From: Bolinopsis microptera
Taxonomy: Eukaryota > Ctenophora > Tentaculata > Lobata > Bolinopsidae
Length of the DNA stretch: 64,000 nucleotides
Direction: 5' to 3'
Assembly (NCBI RefSeq): GCF_026151205.1
Contig: NC_087084.1
Span: 16,280,227 to 16,344,226 of the forward strand
Numbering within the stretch: the stretch's first letter is position 1; each line of letters starts with the position of its first letter. Positions 55,430-64,000 of this stretch are shown here, one piece after another. The notes under the pieces are model-generated. The model saw nothing but the letters and a program-made list of their open reading frames with translations, had not been told where the DNA came from and did no database searches. The position numbers and the translations under genes were made by a program.

Positions 55430-58099
55430 CATGATAACAATTGTTACTATGTCAAACATTTCTATTTATTAATTAACAACAAGCCCCTTTCTCTGTGCAC
55501 TGATCAGGTGATAACAAAGCTGTTCTGAAGCTCATGGATGAGACTTTGGGACTAGATCTGCTTTGAAATTCTATGCAGGTTAGTGTGGGTGCTGAGATGC
55601 ACCCCACACAAATCATTCCCAAGAAAAGAATTTTCATACTTATCAAGCAATTATTTTAATTGATATCCCTGTGTAACCTCCGCATCTAAAACGTTGTAGA
55701 GGGGCTCTATTAAGTATAATTTGATGTAAAGTGGGTTTGAGATGCACCCACATTTTTGCGCTAAATTATTGAACGCCTGCTTGTTGATGCTTAACACAAT
55801 TATGTATTAAAACAAAGTGCCGAGTTATCACGTAACATGAGATTATACATGACGTCAATACGAGCGCAGCTCCATTTGTCTCACTCCAAAAATAGAATTG
55901 AAAAACAGAAAAAATGCAGATAAACGAGACATGTGGATATAACACAACTTTGAAGCAAAATTTTGCAGTTATACTTATACTTTATAGTGTCCAAAAATCG
56001 TCTGCCTTCACATCCAGTGGGGTGTCTGGTTGATCAATATCAAAATAAAAGGCTATACAAAATTGTCATGTTATTGGTGTAGTCATGCCAAATTAGTAAC
56101 CAGGTTACAATAGTTCTAGTTGTTATCAAAAGCTTTAAACCACTATGCATTAAGCTATGGGATTCTTGAGCGTGTGCTTACATTGGAAGAAAAATACACA
56201 TCAGCAGTGATGTTCGTTAGCAGTGATGTTCGTTAGCTGCAGTCACCCCAAAGCAATGATGTGATAAATCTATGAAGTAGACCAAAGTGGCTCTTGTTTG
56301 TGAGAGGTGTAGATCAACTACCCGCCGAAGCAGTGGGTTAGGAGTCCCCCCTTTGACATACATTTCATTACAAAATTTAGCTTCTAATCCAGAATAGATT
56401 ACAAGGAACGATAAATTTCAGATACTGAATAATCCTAAAACAAGGCACTGAACAAAGATTTTTCCCATCGTATTCAGCAAAACTGAAAGGCATAAATTAT
56501 GATTAATGGCAATTTAAGCAACGTTGGCACTGACTAAACTCTGGACATCTATTCAATACAGATGAGAATAAAAGACAAGAGCAAAACATTTATTCCATAT
56601 TTGAACACGGCAATAGTACGACAAAACAAACAAAGTCCTCAGTCTTATGTAAAATGTATGTAGTAGGACTAAAACATAAAAATAAGGTTAAAAGTCAATA
56701 TTTGTGGGAGACAGAGGGGCGAGAAAGAACTTTGCTATGTAGAAAGTTTAGATTTGAAATTGGACCCGCAAGGCCAAGGGTGATTTTTAAAATATTGAGT
56801 TTTTGAAGGGTTGTTTTTATATTATAGGGTCATTGTGAGATTTTTAGTATACTGTTTGAAAAATTTGTACTTTAACAAAAATATTTGTCCAACCAATTAT
56901 TATTATGGGCGGCACTCAGCCTGCCGATCATTCCGCCAAATCTTTATGATTATGAGCATAAATATAATAGCCTGATGCCTGAGGTCCCCATGTAAAGCAT
57001 TTTATCACGTCGTGACCCCACTGTCGTTTCAACGATACAGGGGGAGCCGTGCACTCGTGCGCGGCGACGTTCATACAACGTATTATATGACAAATATTTA
57101 TTAAATTACACTTTAAGACAAAAATATTGTAGCGCGATGCGTTACTGTGCCGCGCCGCGCACTCAATGAGGCTTCTCACAGCGACCTCCTTAGATCGGCG
57201 AAATGCGCTACTGTGCCGCGCCGAGATGAATTGACATCGTCAATTAAACAAAAATAATAACACCTTTTAGTTAAGTTTAAAATTGATTGCATTTATTGTT
57301 AGTGGACTCGTTTCTAAAAATTGTGACGGGTAATAATAAAATAATATAATTATAATCTTAAAATAATTCAGAATAAAACAAATATTTTTTTTCAGAATTA
57401 AACAAATATTATATTCAAATCTCTTTATTCAACAATATTAAATCATTATAGGGACCTAATTTGTGGCTTGATCGTTATGTTAGGGCTATTCTGTTAGCTG
57501 ATGCTGACAGGCACCGCATGAGGCAGAGACTTAGGACCATTACGCTGGAGGCTTACAATGACCCTTTTTGAACCCCATGGCAGTGCTAGTTTTATTATGG
57601 TACAAATTGTAAATCGAAGTTATGAAAACGATCAGGTCACTCCTGTTTTACACTATCAACAGCTAATTTAAACAACCTAGATTGTACAACTCACTTTGAA
57701 GATTAAACTGTTAAGTGATGAGTGATTGGGCTCATTAAACATTTTAGTAGCGGAGACACGCGGATCAGCTTCTTGAGGTTCTAATAGTTCATTCAGACAA
57801 GAAATTTTACTTTTTCAAATTTAGTCGTTCAAGCTGCCTGAGTTCAGAAAGTTTGCCAAAGGGGTCCAGGTATTCTTGTCACTTTTACCCTGGGACGAGT
57901 GAATAACTTTTTTTACCTTTGATTTGAATACACCATGAGTGATTTCAAGATCGTTCAGTGCCAACATCTGACGGAATGAATTCCAAAGGCAACTAAAAGT
58001 AAAAGTAAAAGTAGTAGAAAAACTTGTCCAATGAATCAACCAAACATGTTCAGTTTTAAACTAATTACAACACTACAAATCTATTACATTTATTGAGAT
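55430..58099. other. Spacer without recognised gene
   Basis: Apart from the third 3'-end copy, there is AT-rich DNA with a GC-rich pair of short direct repeats near 57136 and 57204 (CTGTGCCGCGCCG), a 19-bp duplication at 56205-56235, and a 38-codon open stretch ending at 57571 (WLDRYVRAILLADADRHRMR) that looks like the tail of an unidentified ORF. Confidence 0.5.
56697..56875 (+). repeat. 3' end of the nuclease-like element, copy 3 (diverged)
   Basis: GGAGACAGAGGGGCGAGAAA, CAAGGCCAAGGGT, GGGTTGTTTTTATATTATAG: the same order as copy 1 but with many substitutions, thus an older insertion. Confidence 0.8.
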
Positions 58100-59378
58100 A
58101 TGTTATCCCCGCAACGTTTCACACCTTTCCTGAACTCATCCACATCCTCTGAAAGTACTCAACAGCGACAAGGTAACACATTTCAATACCAGTTTGCCTA
58201 CATCAAAGACGGCACTTGTAACACCTGTAATGATGCTCTAGCTAATGACACTGCTCTTACCTGCTTTTTGTGTAAATCGTCATTTCATGCTGTTTGTCGA
58301 GATGCTGATAAAGATAGGATTAATACTGATGTAATCTGTCCTCGCACTTTCTTCAAAGCATATTCCGACAGAAACGCAACCAAGGGTGTTAACAGTTCCA
58401 GATTTGGGACTTTTACGTTTGTGTGTAATGTCTGCAAGACACACTCCGAACAGAACTCCGCAGTCAGTGCCGAAAGTAAAGTCGACCTGATTGACAGGCG
58501 AGTAGATAATCTGACCCAATCTATGGAGGACATGAAGGGTTTACTTATGAAAGTTGTGAATATGAAAACATCTCCGGACATAACTGAAATTTCTTCTCCT
58601 TCATCTCCAGCACCAGTTGCCCCTTCATATCGTTCTGTATTAATCATGTCCAGCAAAATACCAGAAAATCAAGCTCAAGATCGCAAAGATGTTGACAAAA
58701 TCATCAAAGACAACCCTATTCATGCTGACAAACGGTATGTCAACAAGAAAGGGGAAATTGTGGTTGTGTGTCCGACAACGACTGACAGGGAAAATCTTGT
58801 CAAGAAAATATCCCAGCAACTTCCAGAAATAAAAACGCACCAGCCACCAGAACGTTTGCCCACAATCTCAGTTGCTAACCTTGCTGATAATTATTCTGAA
58901 GAAGATCTAGAAGACCTGCTCACCCCAACATTAAGGCATTAAAATCCCAGGGTGAAACATTTTCCGTACTAAAAGTTAAACCTCAGATCAAAAACAGCAG
59001 CAAGCATCAAGCTACTATACGAGTTAGTAACAATATTAGGAAAATCATAGAACAACAGGGAGATCGGCTATACATCAGTTCGTTTAGTTGCAAAGTTTAT
59101 GATCAATTTCATGTAAAACGATGCAACAAATGCCAAGCTTTTGGACACTACAGGTCGGAGTGTGAATCAGAAAAAGCTATTTGTGGTTATTGTTCCAAGA
59201 ATCATACGTCAGAAGATTGTCCAGAAAAGAAAACTAATAGTCTTATCCCATGCTGCATTAACTGCTCTAAGGGCAAGTATCGGGATGAAAGAGACACACA
59301 CACGGCATTTGATAGGACATGTCCAGCTTATGTTGCTGAACAGCAGCATCTCCGCAAAACTATCAATTACTACAGTTG
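58100..59378 (+). pseudogene. LINE D ORF1: PHD-like finger, coiled coil, RNA-binding and CCHC knuckles; one frameshift
   Basis: From ATG 58100: N-terminal finger CNTCNDAL...CFLCKSSFHAVCRDAD...FVCNVCK, a helical segment (IDRRVDNLTQSMEDMKGLL), and an RRM-like part (KGEIVVVCPT, ISVANLADNYSEEDLEDLL). The first frame stops at 58942. The continuation in another frame has CNKCQAFGHYRSEC, CGYCSKNHTSEDC and CCINC, gag-type zinc knuckles that bind the element RNA, ending at about 59378. Confidence 0.8.
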
Positions 59379-60857
59379 AAAAAACTTGTAAGCAGTGGTC
59401 TGAAATCCTCTCCGACAGAGATTCTTGGCTGTTGCTGGAATGTGAGATCTCTCAACAATAAGATTCAACCAATCATGGAATCTATAATCGACCAAAGAAT
59501 CTCTGTCCTTTTTGTCACTGAGACTTGGCTCACCAGCATGAAGAATGATGTTACTGCTACCATCAAGTCTTACGGCTATAACTTGATTCACTACATCAGG
59601 AAAGACTCCGTTAAATGCAGAGGCGGAGGAGTTGGAATTATTTACAATTCAAGTGATTTGAACCTTACTCCTGTGTTTGATAAGTGTGGAGATACGTTTG
59701 AAGCAGTTTTAGGAAAATTTCGGGACTCATCGGGTGATACTGTCCTCTGTGCTTGTGTTTACCGACCAGGGTCATTGACTGATGTCTTTTTTGAAGATTT
59801 GGATGAGTTTATTGGGAACATATTCATGAAATACAAGAAGTTTTTAATCTGTGGTGATCTTAATATTCATTTGGATGAACATAAATCAAGAAACACGGCC
59901 AAACTGACTGAAGTATTGGCCAGCTATGGACTGCATCAATACGTGAGAGATCCAACTCACAACAAAGGACATATTCAGGATGTTGTGATCTCCTCCCATC
60001 AGATAGCCAATCCAAAGAGTGTCACAGTAGACTCGCACACCTCGGAAATGTTTCCAAACTGTGACCATTTCCCGGTTACTTTTAGCCTCACAAAAACAGT
60101 TGCAAGCAATCTCAACAAGAAAAAAGTTATCACATTCAGAAATGTCAAAGAAATTGACAAAAATTGTTTTGCGGATAATCTTGCTGAGGAATTGGTAACT
60201 GTAATGGATCCTGAGGGTCTATCACAAGCTGAAATGCCGTCATTTGAAAGCCGCATCAGCCTATACAACTCTAAGTGCCTAACTGTGCTGAATAACCATG
60301 CTCCTCTCCTCACAAAGGAAATCAAAGAACGTAAGTCTGCCCCTTGGTTCGATGGTGAATATAAAGCACTTAGAAGCCAAAGAAGAAAAGCCGAGACAAA
60401 GTGGAAAATCTCCGGATCTTTAACTGACAAGACACACTATGAATCAATCAGAGAGCAGTGCACAGAACTCTCAGACAGGAAGAAACATGAGTTTTTCAAA
60501 GTCGAATTCATAAAGCATTCCTATTCTTCTAAGAGTCTTTTTAGATTTGTGGACACCTTTCTTGATCGGGATAAAAGCATTGTGTTGCCTTCGTCAGAGT
60601 CTCTCAAGGACACAGTCGAAAACTTTAACGTATATTTTCAGGAGAAAATAAAGGCAATACGTAATAACTTTGATCATGTGGAGTCTGACGATCAAACGCC
60701 CTCTTACTGCGGAGAAAAACTAGCTGAGTTCTCTCCAACTACTCTAGAAGAACTAGAGGAGATAATCAAGGCATCTGAGATCAAGTCTTCTTCAATTGAC
60801 CCTCTACCTGCAAACATCTTTAAAGAAAACCTTGAGGTTCTACTACCCGTCTTAGTT
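59376..60857 (+). pseudogene. LINE D ORF2, endonuclease part, cut by Penelope insertion
   Basis: Endonuclease motifs CCWNVRSLNNK, LFVTETWL, CACVYRPGS, LICGDLNIHL, IQDVVIS, NCDHFPVTF are all present; the linker before RT follows (IDPLPANIFKENLEVLLPVLV). Reading then enters foreign sequence and meets TAG at 60878. There is no clear ATG; the frame overlaps the ORF1 end by a few bases. Confidence 0.85.
60845..60857. repeat. Penelope target-site duplication, left
   Basis: ACCCGTCTTAGTT, repeated at 63547-63559. Confidence 0.88.
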
Positions 60858-63546
60858 CAATTTGGTTTGGACACATAGTAAGACAGCACAAATATAGGTG
60901 AATTCTTCGTATATTTACATCACTAGCCTATAAAAATAAAATTAGGTTAGACTAATGAAAGCAATTTTAAAGTTAACAACTTGAAAATTCAAAACAGATT
61001 TTAATCTGAAACTTTACTAAAGAGCTCAATGTGCTAGGTAGAATGGACAACAGAGCATAACAGATTATTCAGCGAGTAACTACAATCCTATTTAAACCAA
61101 AAATATTAGTTCTAAATTTTGAAATAAGAATGCTCTCTTCTCTATCAAGTGCTGTTGGTCGGACTTTTCTTACTACACCTAATTTAAAAACTCCCATAGT
61201 GAAATCAGATTTATGCGCTAGAAAACAATGCATGGAAAGTGCCGACTTCTCAAATGACAATTCATTATCAATTTTAAACTTGTTTCTGTGTCCATTCATT
61301 CTGATATGAAATGGAGAAACCGTTTGGCCGAAATAGGTATCGTCTTTTAGGCTCTGGGGAAGTTTATTACAAATTTGGCATTGGGCGACATAAATTATAT
61401 TGCTGTCCTTACATGTCAACCGGAAATCCAGAGTTAAATCCAAACCATTGACAGTGATAACTTCGTTGGAGTTGAACAGTTGGGGACAGGTTGCACAGCC
61501 TCTCCCCCCACAGTTTTGGCTGACGGTGACAGAATCCGTTTCGGAGCACGAACTGAGTTTTCTATTGCGCACTACTGTGTTGCCTATAGATGGCTGTTTA
61601 CGTAGTGCAAACAATATCTGTACGTCTCCGCATAATTGTTTGATGTCCTCACTAGTAGAGTGCACCAACTTCCTAAGTTCAGTGACCTCTTTGAAAAATT
61701 TCACTGAAAAGACAACTTTGTCAGTGATTGGCTTCTTTTCTTCCCTCTCATACAAATCGTGTTCTATTGACCTCAAGACTGCTTCAGGCTCTGTTTCCGT
61801 TAAGGTCCCCTCCTTGTGTCCACTTTTCATTAGGTCTTCTTTAAGTTCCTCCAGGTCCTCCACACAGGTGTGATCCTGCGAATTTCGCTTGATCACTCGG
61901 ATCATCTGTGAGAATACTACTGATTTAAAGACGTGGTTTGGGTGGAAACTATCAGTATTAAGGTAAAGCCTGGCATCAGTCTCTTTCTTAAATAGTCTGT
62001 AGTCGATGTTGTTGTTCTCCCCCAGGGAGAGTTCTACATCCAAGTAGTTAACTGATTTGCCAAACTGACAATCACCGAACTGAATTCCAAATCGTTTTGC
62101 GGCTTCATTTAGTTTCGACACAAAAAGATCAAATTGCCTCCTGGAGCCCTTCCAAATTCCAAAGACATCGTCGATGAAGCGTCGCCAGAATAAAATAAGA
62201 CTCCATAGCTGTATCATTTCAGGCCAGATGTTGATGAATAGCACCCAATGAAGCATGATATCAGCGACTTGACGCGAAATACAATTTCCAGTTGGGATAC
62301 CCTTTTTGCCTGTGTACACATTTTCTTGAAAAGTGACAAAGGAGTTTGTGAAGATAATCTCCGTGAATGTTTTCAGAATAGCCTTTCGTTTATCAATCAT
62401 AGTACTACCGTTCAGGGCATGTTCCAATGCAGACATAGCTATTTCAGGTTTTATGCTTGGATACAGACTGATCACGTCTAAAGTAAACAAGTTGATGGTG
62501 CTATATTTTGACATGTCTGCAGATTCATTAAGGTTTTTTATGTTACTGAGAAGGTCTGGTGTATCCAGGAGAAACTCCTGTTGGCAGTAAATCCTACTTA
62601 CATCTGTTAGGTATGGGCTAACCCACTTTTCTAGCCTGTAAAGGGGGCCCTCCTTAGTTGCATGGACAAGCCTGGTAGGGGGAACTATTTTCCCCTCAAT
62701 CTGTTGTGGACTTAATTTATGCAGCTTAAATAGAGGGTACACATAAGGGACTACTGGTTTGAATACATGTGCATGCATTTGGTTATTATTTTCATTAAGT
62801 CCAGTAATGAGTTTCTTGTCTTTTTCTGTGATTTTCCCCTCTGATAAAGCCAGAAGAACTGCATCCTTAACATTATTCTTCACATCTGTCATTTTCTCTT
62901 CAACTGACATTTGGGAATGAGCAAAGTTCTCTCTATCTCCTAAGTTCCTTTGAACACATTCCACAGCTTCCTTATAGTCAAGAATCAAGGTCGATCCTCC
63001 TTTGTCAGCTTTGGTGACAAAGATGTTCTCATCTTCTATATTTTTCAAAATCCATCTCTTCCCTCTCCTCTCTGCTGGTGTCAGGTTAGACTTCGGGTCA
63101 GCAGGCATGAAGCTGTTTACGAAACCCATCAGTTTTGTTTTTATTTCATCAAAGAGCGGGTTGCTGTACTCAGGATGCCTTCTTGAAGGTATCCTTAAGC
63201 CAGGATGTTCGTCTTCGTTGAAACTATTGTTCTCAGTTGGGTTATCATGAAAGAACGCCTTCCATGAAACTTTACGTAAGAACTCTTTGGTGTCATACTG
63301 AAGGTCTTCCTTACTTGCCTTTTTACTTTCCACAAAGTTCAAGCCTTTGGCCAGATACAAAAATGCTATATCGGGGACTTCTACATGGGACAGATTTCTC
63401 ACAACTGTGGACGATATCTCCTTGACTCTCTGTTCCAACCATAACTTTTTCCGGTTCTGCTTGTTTTTCTGGTAGCGTTTGCGCCCGGCCTTCTTCTTTT
63501 CGGCAGATGCTTTTCTCCACTTCTTGCGTTTGGAATTTGAAGAAGA
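60858..63546 (-). mobile_element. Penelope-like element with GIY-YIG endonuclease
   Basis: Inserted in LINE D with a 13-bp target duplication, ACCCGTCTTAGTT, at 60845-60857 and 63547-63559. About 2.7 kb, one long ORF, no visible long terminal repeats. It lies antisense to its host LINE and is intact while the host is decayed, so it arrived later. Confidence 0.9.
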
Positions 63547-63564
63547 ACCCGTCTTAGTTGACAT
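61069..63564 (-). CDS. Penelope-like RT + GIY-YIG endonuclease (831 codons), intact
   Basis: Order: a very basic N-terminus (KRKKWRKASAEKKKAGRKR); PLE core (WILKNIEDENIFVTKADKGG); RT motif A (LDVISLYPSI), motif B (GIPTGNCISRQVADI), motif C (RFIDDVFGIWKG), then VNYLDVELSL; a linker with CGGRGCATCP as in Neptune/Hydra-type PLEs; and a GIY-YIG nuclease (NIIYVAQCQIC, YFGQTVSPFHIRMNGHR). PLE RTs are related to telomerase. The first codons (MSTKTG) are read from the host LINE and its target duplication, so the native start is probably internal or lost. No stop or frameshift. Confidence 0.92.
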   Translation of the reverse strand: MSTKTGSSSNSKRKKWRKASAEKKKAGRKRYQKNKQNRKKLWLEQRVKEISSTVVRNLSHVEVPDIAFLYLAKGLNFVESKKASKEDLQYDTKEFLRKVSWKAFFHDNPTENNSFNEDEHPGLRIPSRRHPEYSNPLFDEIKTKLMGFVNSFMPADPKSNLTPAERRGKRWILKNIEDENIFVTKADKGGSTLILDYKEAVECVQRNLGDRENFAHSQMSVEEKMTDVKNNVKDAVLLALSEGKITEKDKKLITGLNENNNQMHAHVFKPVVPYVYPLFKLHKLSPQQIEGKIVPPTRLVHATKEGPLYRLEKWVSPYLTDVSRIYCQQEFLLDTPDLLSNIKNLNESADMSKYSTINLFTLDVISLYPSIKPEIAMSALEHALNGSTMIDKRKAILKTFTEIIFTNSFVTFQENVYTGKKGIPTGNCISRQVADIMLHWVLFINIWPEMIQLWSLILFWRRFIDDVFGIWKGSRRQFDLFVSKLNEAAKRFGIQFGDCQFGKSVNYLDVELSLGENNNIDYRLFKKETDARLYLNTDSFHPNHVFKSVVFSQMIRVIKRNSQDHTCVEDLEELKEDLMKSGHKEGTLTETEPEAVLRSIEHDLYEREEKKPITDKVVFSVKFFKEVTELRKLVHSTSEDIKQLCGDVQILFALRKQPSIGNTVVRNRKLSSCSETDSVTVSQNCGGRGCATCPQLFNSNEVITVNGLDLTLDFRLTCKDSNIIYVAQCQICNKLPQSLKDDTYFGQTVSPFHIRMNGHRNKFKIDNELSFEKSALSMHCFLAHKSDFTMGVFKLGVVRKVRPTALDREESILISKFRTNIFGLNRIVVTR
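63547..63559. repeat. Penelope target-site duplication, right
   Basis: Second copy of ACCCGTCTTAGTT; LINE D reading resumes directly after it. Confidence 0.88.
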
Positions 63565-64000
63565 AGTAAATGCTTCATTATCTTCTGGCAGTATTGATGG
63601 CGCTAAACTAGCTCATATCACACCCCTGATCAAGGGCCAGGGATTAGATAGTGATAATCTCAAGAATTACAGACCAATATCTAACCTTAGTTTTGTAGGC
63701 AAGTTGATAGGTAGGCAAGTTGATAGAAAGAGTAGTGCTCAGGCGTCTAAATGAACATCTAGAAAACAACAACCTGAACATCCCACAGCAGTCTGGATAC
63801 AAATCAAAACACAGCACCGAGACTCTGCTTGTGAGAGTTGTTAACGATCTGCTCATTGCATCTACAGAAAGCAAGGCAACTGTTGTTCTTCTCCTAGATC
63901 TCAGCGCAGCTTTTGATACAGTTGACCACTGCAATTCAAACTACTGAACATCCTCAGAAATGAGTTGGGAATAACAGGGACAGCTTGGAAATGGTTCAGC
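63547..64000 (+). pseudogene. LINE D ORF2, RT start after the insertion
   Basis: Resumes with IVNASLSSGSIDGAKLAHIT, NLKNYRPISNLSFVGKLI; a 16-bp tandem duplication (63695-63710 and 63711-63726) shifts the frame; then LNIPQQSGYKSKHSTETLL and LLDLSAAFDTVDH (motif A). A further frame change near 63930 precedes ILRNELGITGTAWKWF at the window end. Confidence 0.82.

Larger units (their letters stand above)
58100..64000 (+). mobile_element. LINE D (PHD/CCHC ORF1, EN-RT ORF2), split by a Penelope element, runs off the window
   Basis: ORF1 58100-59378, ORF2 from ~59376 to 60857, interrupted at 60858-63546, resuming at 63547 and leaving the window within the RT. Frameshifts occur near 58935, 63710 and 63930, so it is inactive. 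The ORF1 with zinc knuckles and RT motifs place it among I/jockey/CR1-like LINEs. Confidence 0.85.

Noticed and set aside
57457..57571. Short open stretch ending ITLEAYNDPF
   Set aside because: Only 38 codons, upstream stop, family not recognised; noted in the spacer entry only.

Overview
The window is nuclear DNA of an invertebrate animal. It is AT-rich, its genes are interrupted by GT-AG introns, and it is loaded with non-LTR retrotransposons, a Penelope-like element and foldback/tandem repeats. The cellular genes are metazoan: granulin, BBS7 (a ciliary BBSome subunit), a microsomal SDR, a UDP-glycosyltransferase and a secreted F5/8C-like protein. The repeat content suggests a cnidarian or another early-branching marine animal, but the sequence alone cannot settle the species.

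Layout: 1-8.2 kb holds the 3' part of a multi-exon granulin gene (+). One exon carries an in-frame 33-bp minisatellite (8 copies), and one intron holds an almost intact RTE retrotransposon (-). 8.2-15.8 kb has no recognisable gene but has a 50-nt poly-C run and a TCAGGG hexamer array. 15.8-25.1 kb is an eight-exon SDR16C/HSD17B11-like dehydrogenase (-). Its introns contain a tandem plus inverted array of a tRNA-headed 346-bp repeat bounded by a 13-bp target duplication, an array of splice-donor-like repeats, and a nested two-exon secreted gene on the other strand. 25.5-29.0 kb is a 3.5-kb foldback element with arms of about 1.37 kb built from ~175-bp modules. 29.4-31.5 kb is an intronless BBS7 (-). 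33.0-34.7 kb is a UDP-glucuronosyltransferase-like gene (-) with an apparent frameshift before its membrane anchor.

34.9-50.9 kb is a nested retrotransposon block. A decayed PHD-type CR1/jockey-like LINE ('A', +) is split. Between its halves lie LINE 'B' (+, intact 1162-aa EN-RT ORF, 8-bp microsatellite tail) and LINE 'C' (-, two intact ORFs). ORF1 of LINE C joins a PHD-like zinc finger, an AlkB-type 2-oxoglutarate/Fe(II) dioxygenase with all signature residues, and an SGNH hydrolase. This is the most striking protein in the window. LINEs A and C begin with the same 36 nt.

51.4-57 kb is repeats around a fragment of a retrotransposon C-terminal nuclease-like domain. 58.1-64.0 kb is a fourth LINE ('D', +) interrupted by a complete Penelope-like element (-, 831 aa, RT plus GIY-YIG) with a 13-bp target duplication.

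The host genes do not form an operon. SDR and UGT are both microsomal lipophile-metabolising families, but they are separated by the foldback element and BBS7. Most of the window is a record of successive mobile-element insertions.
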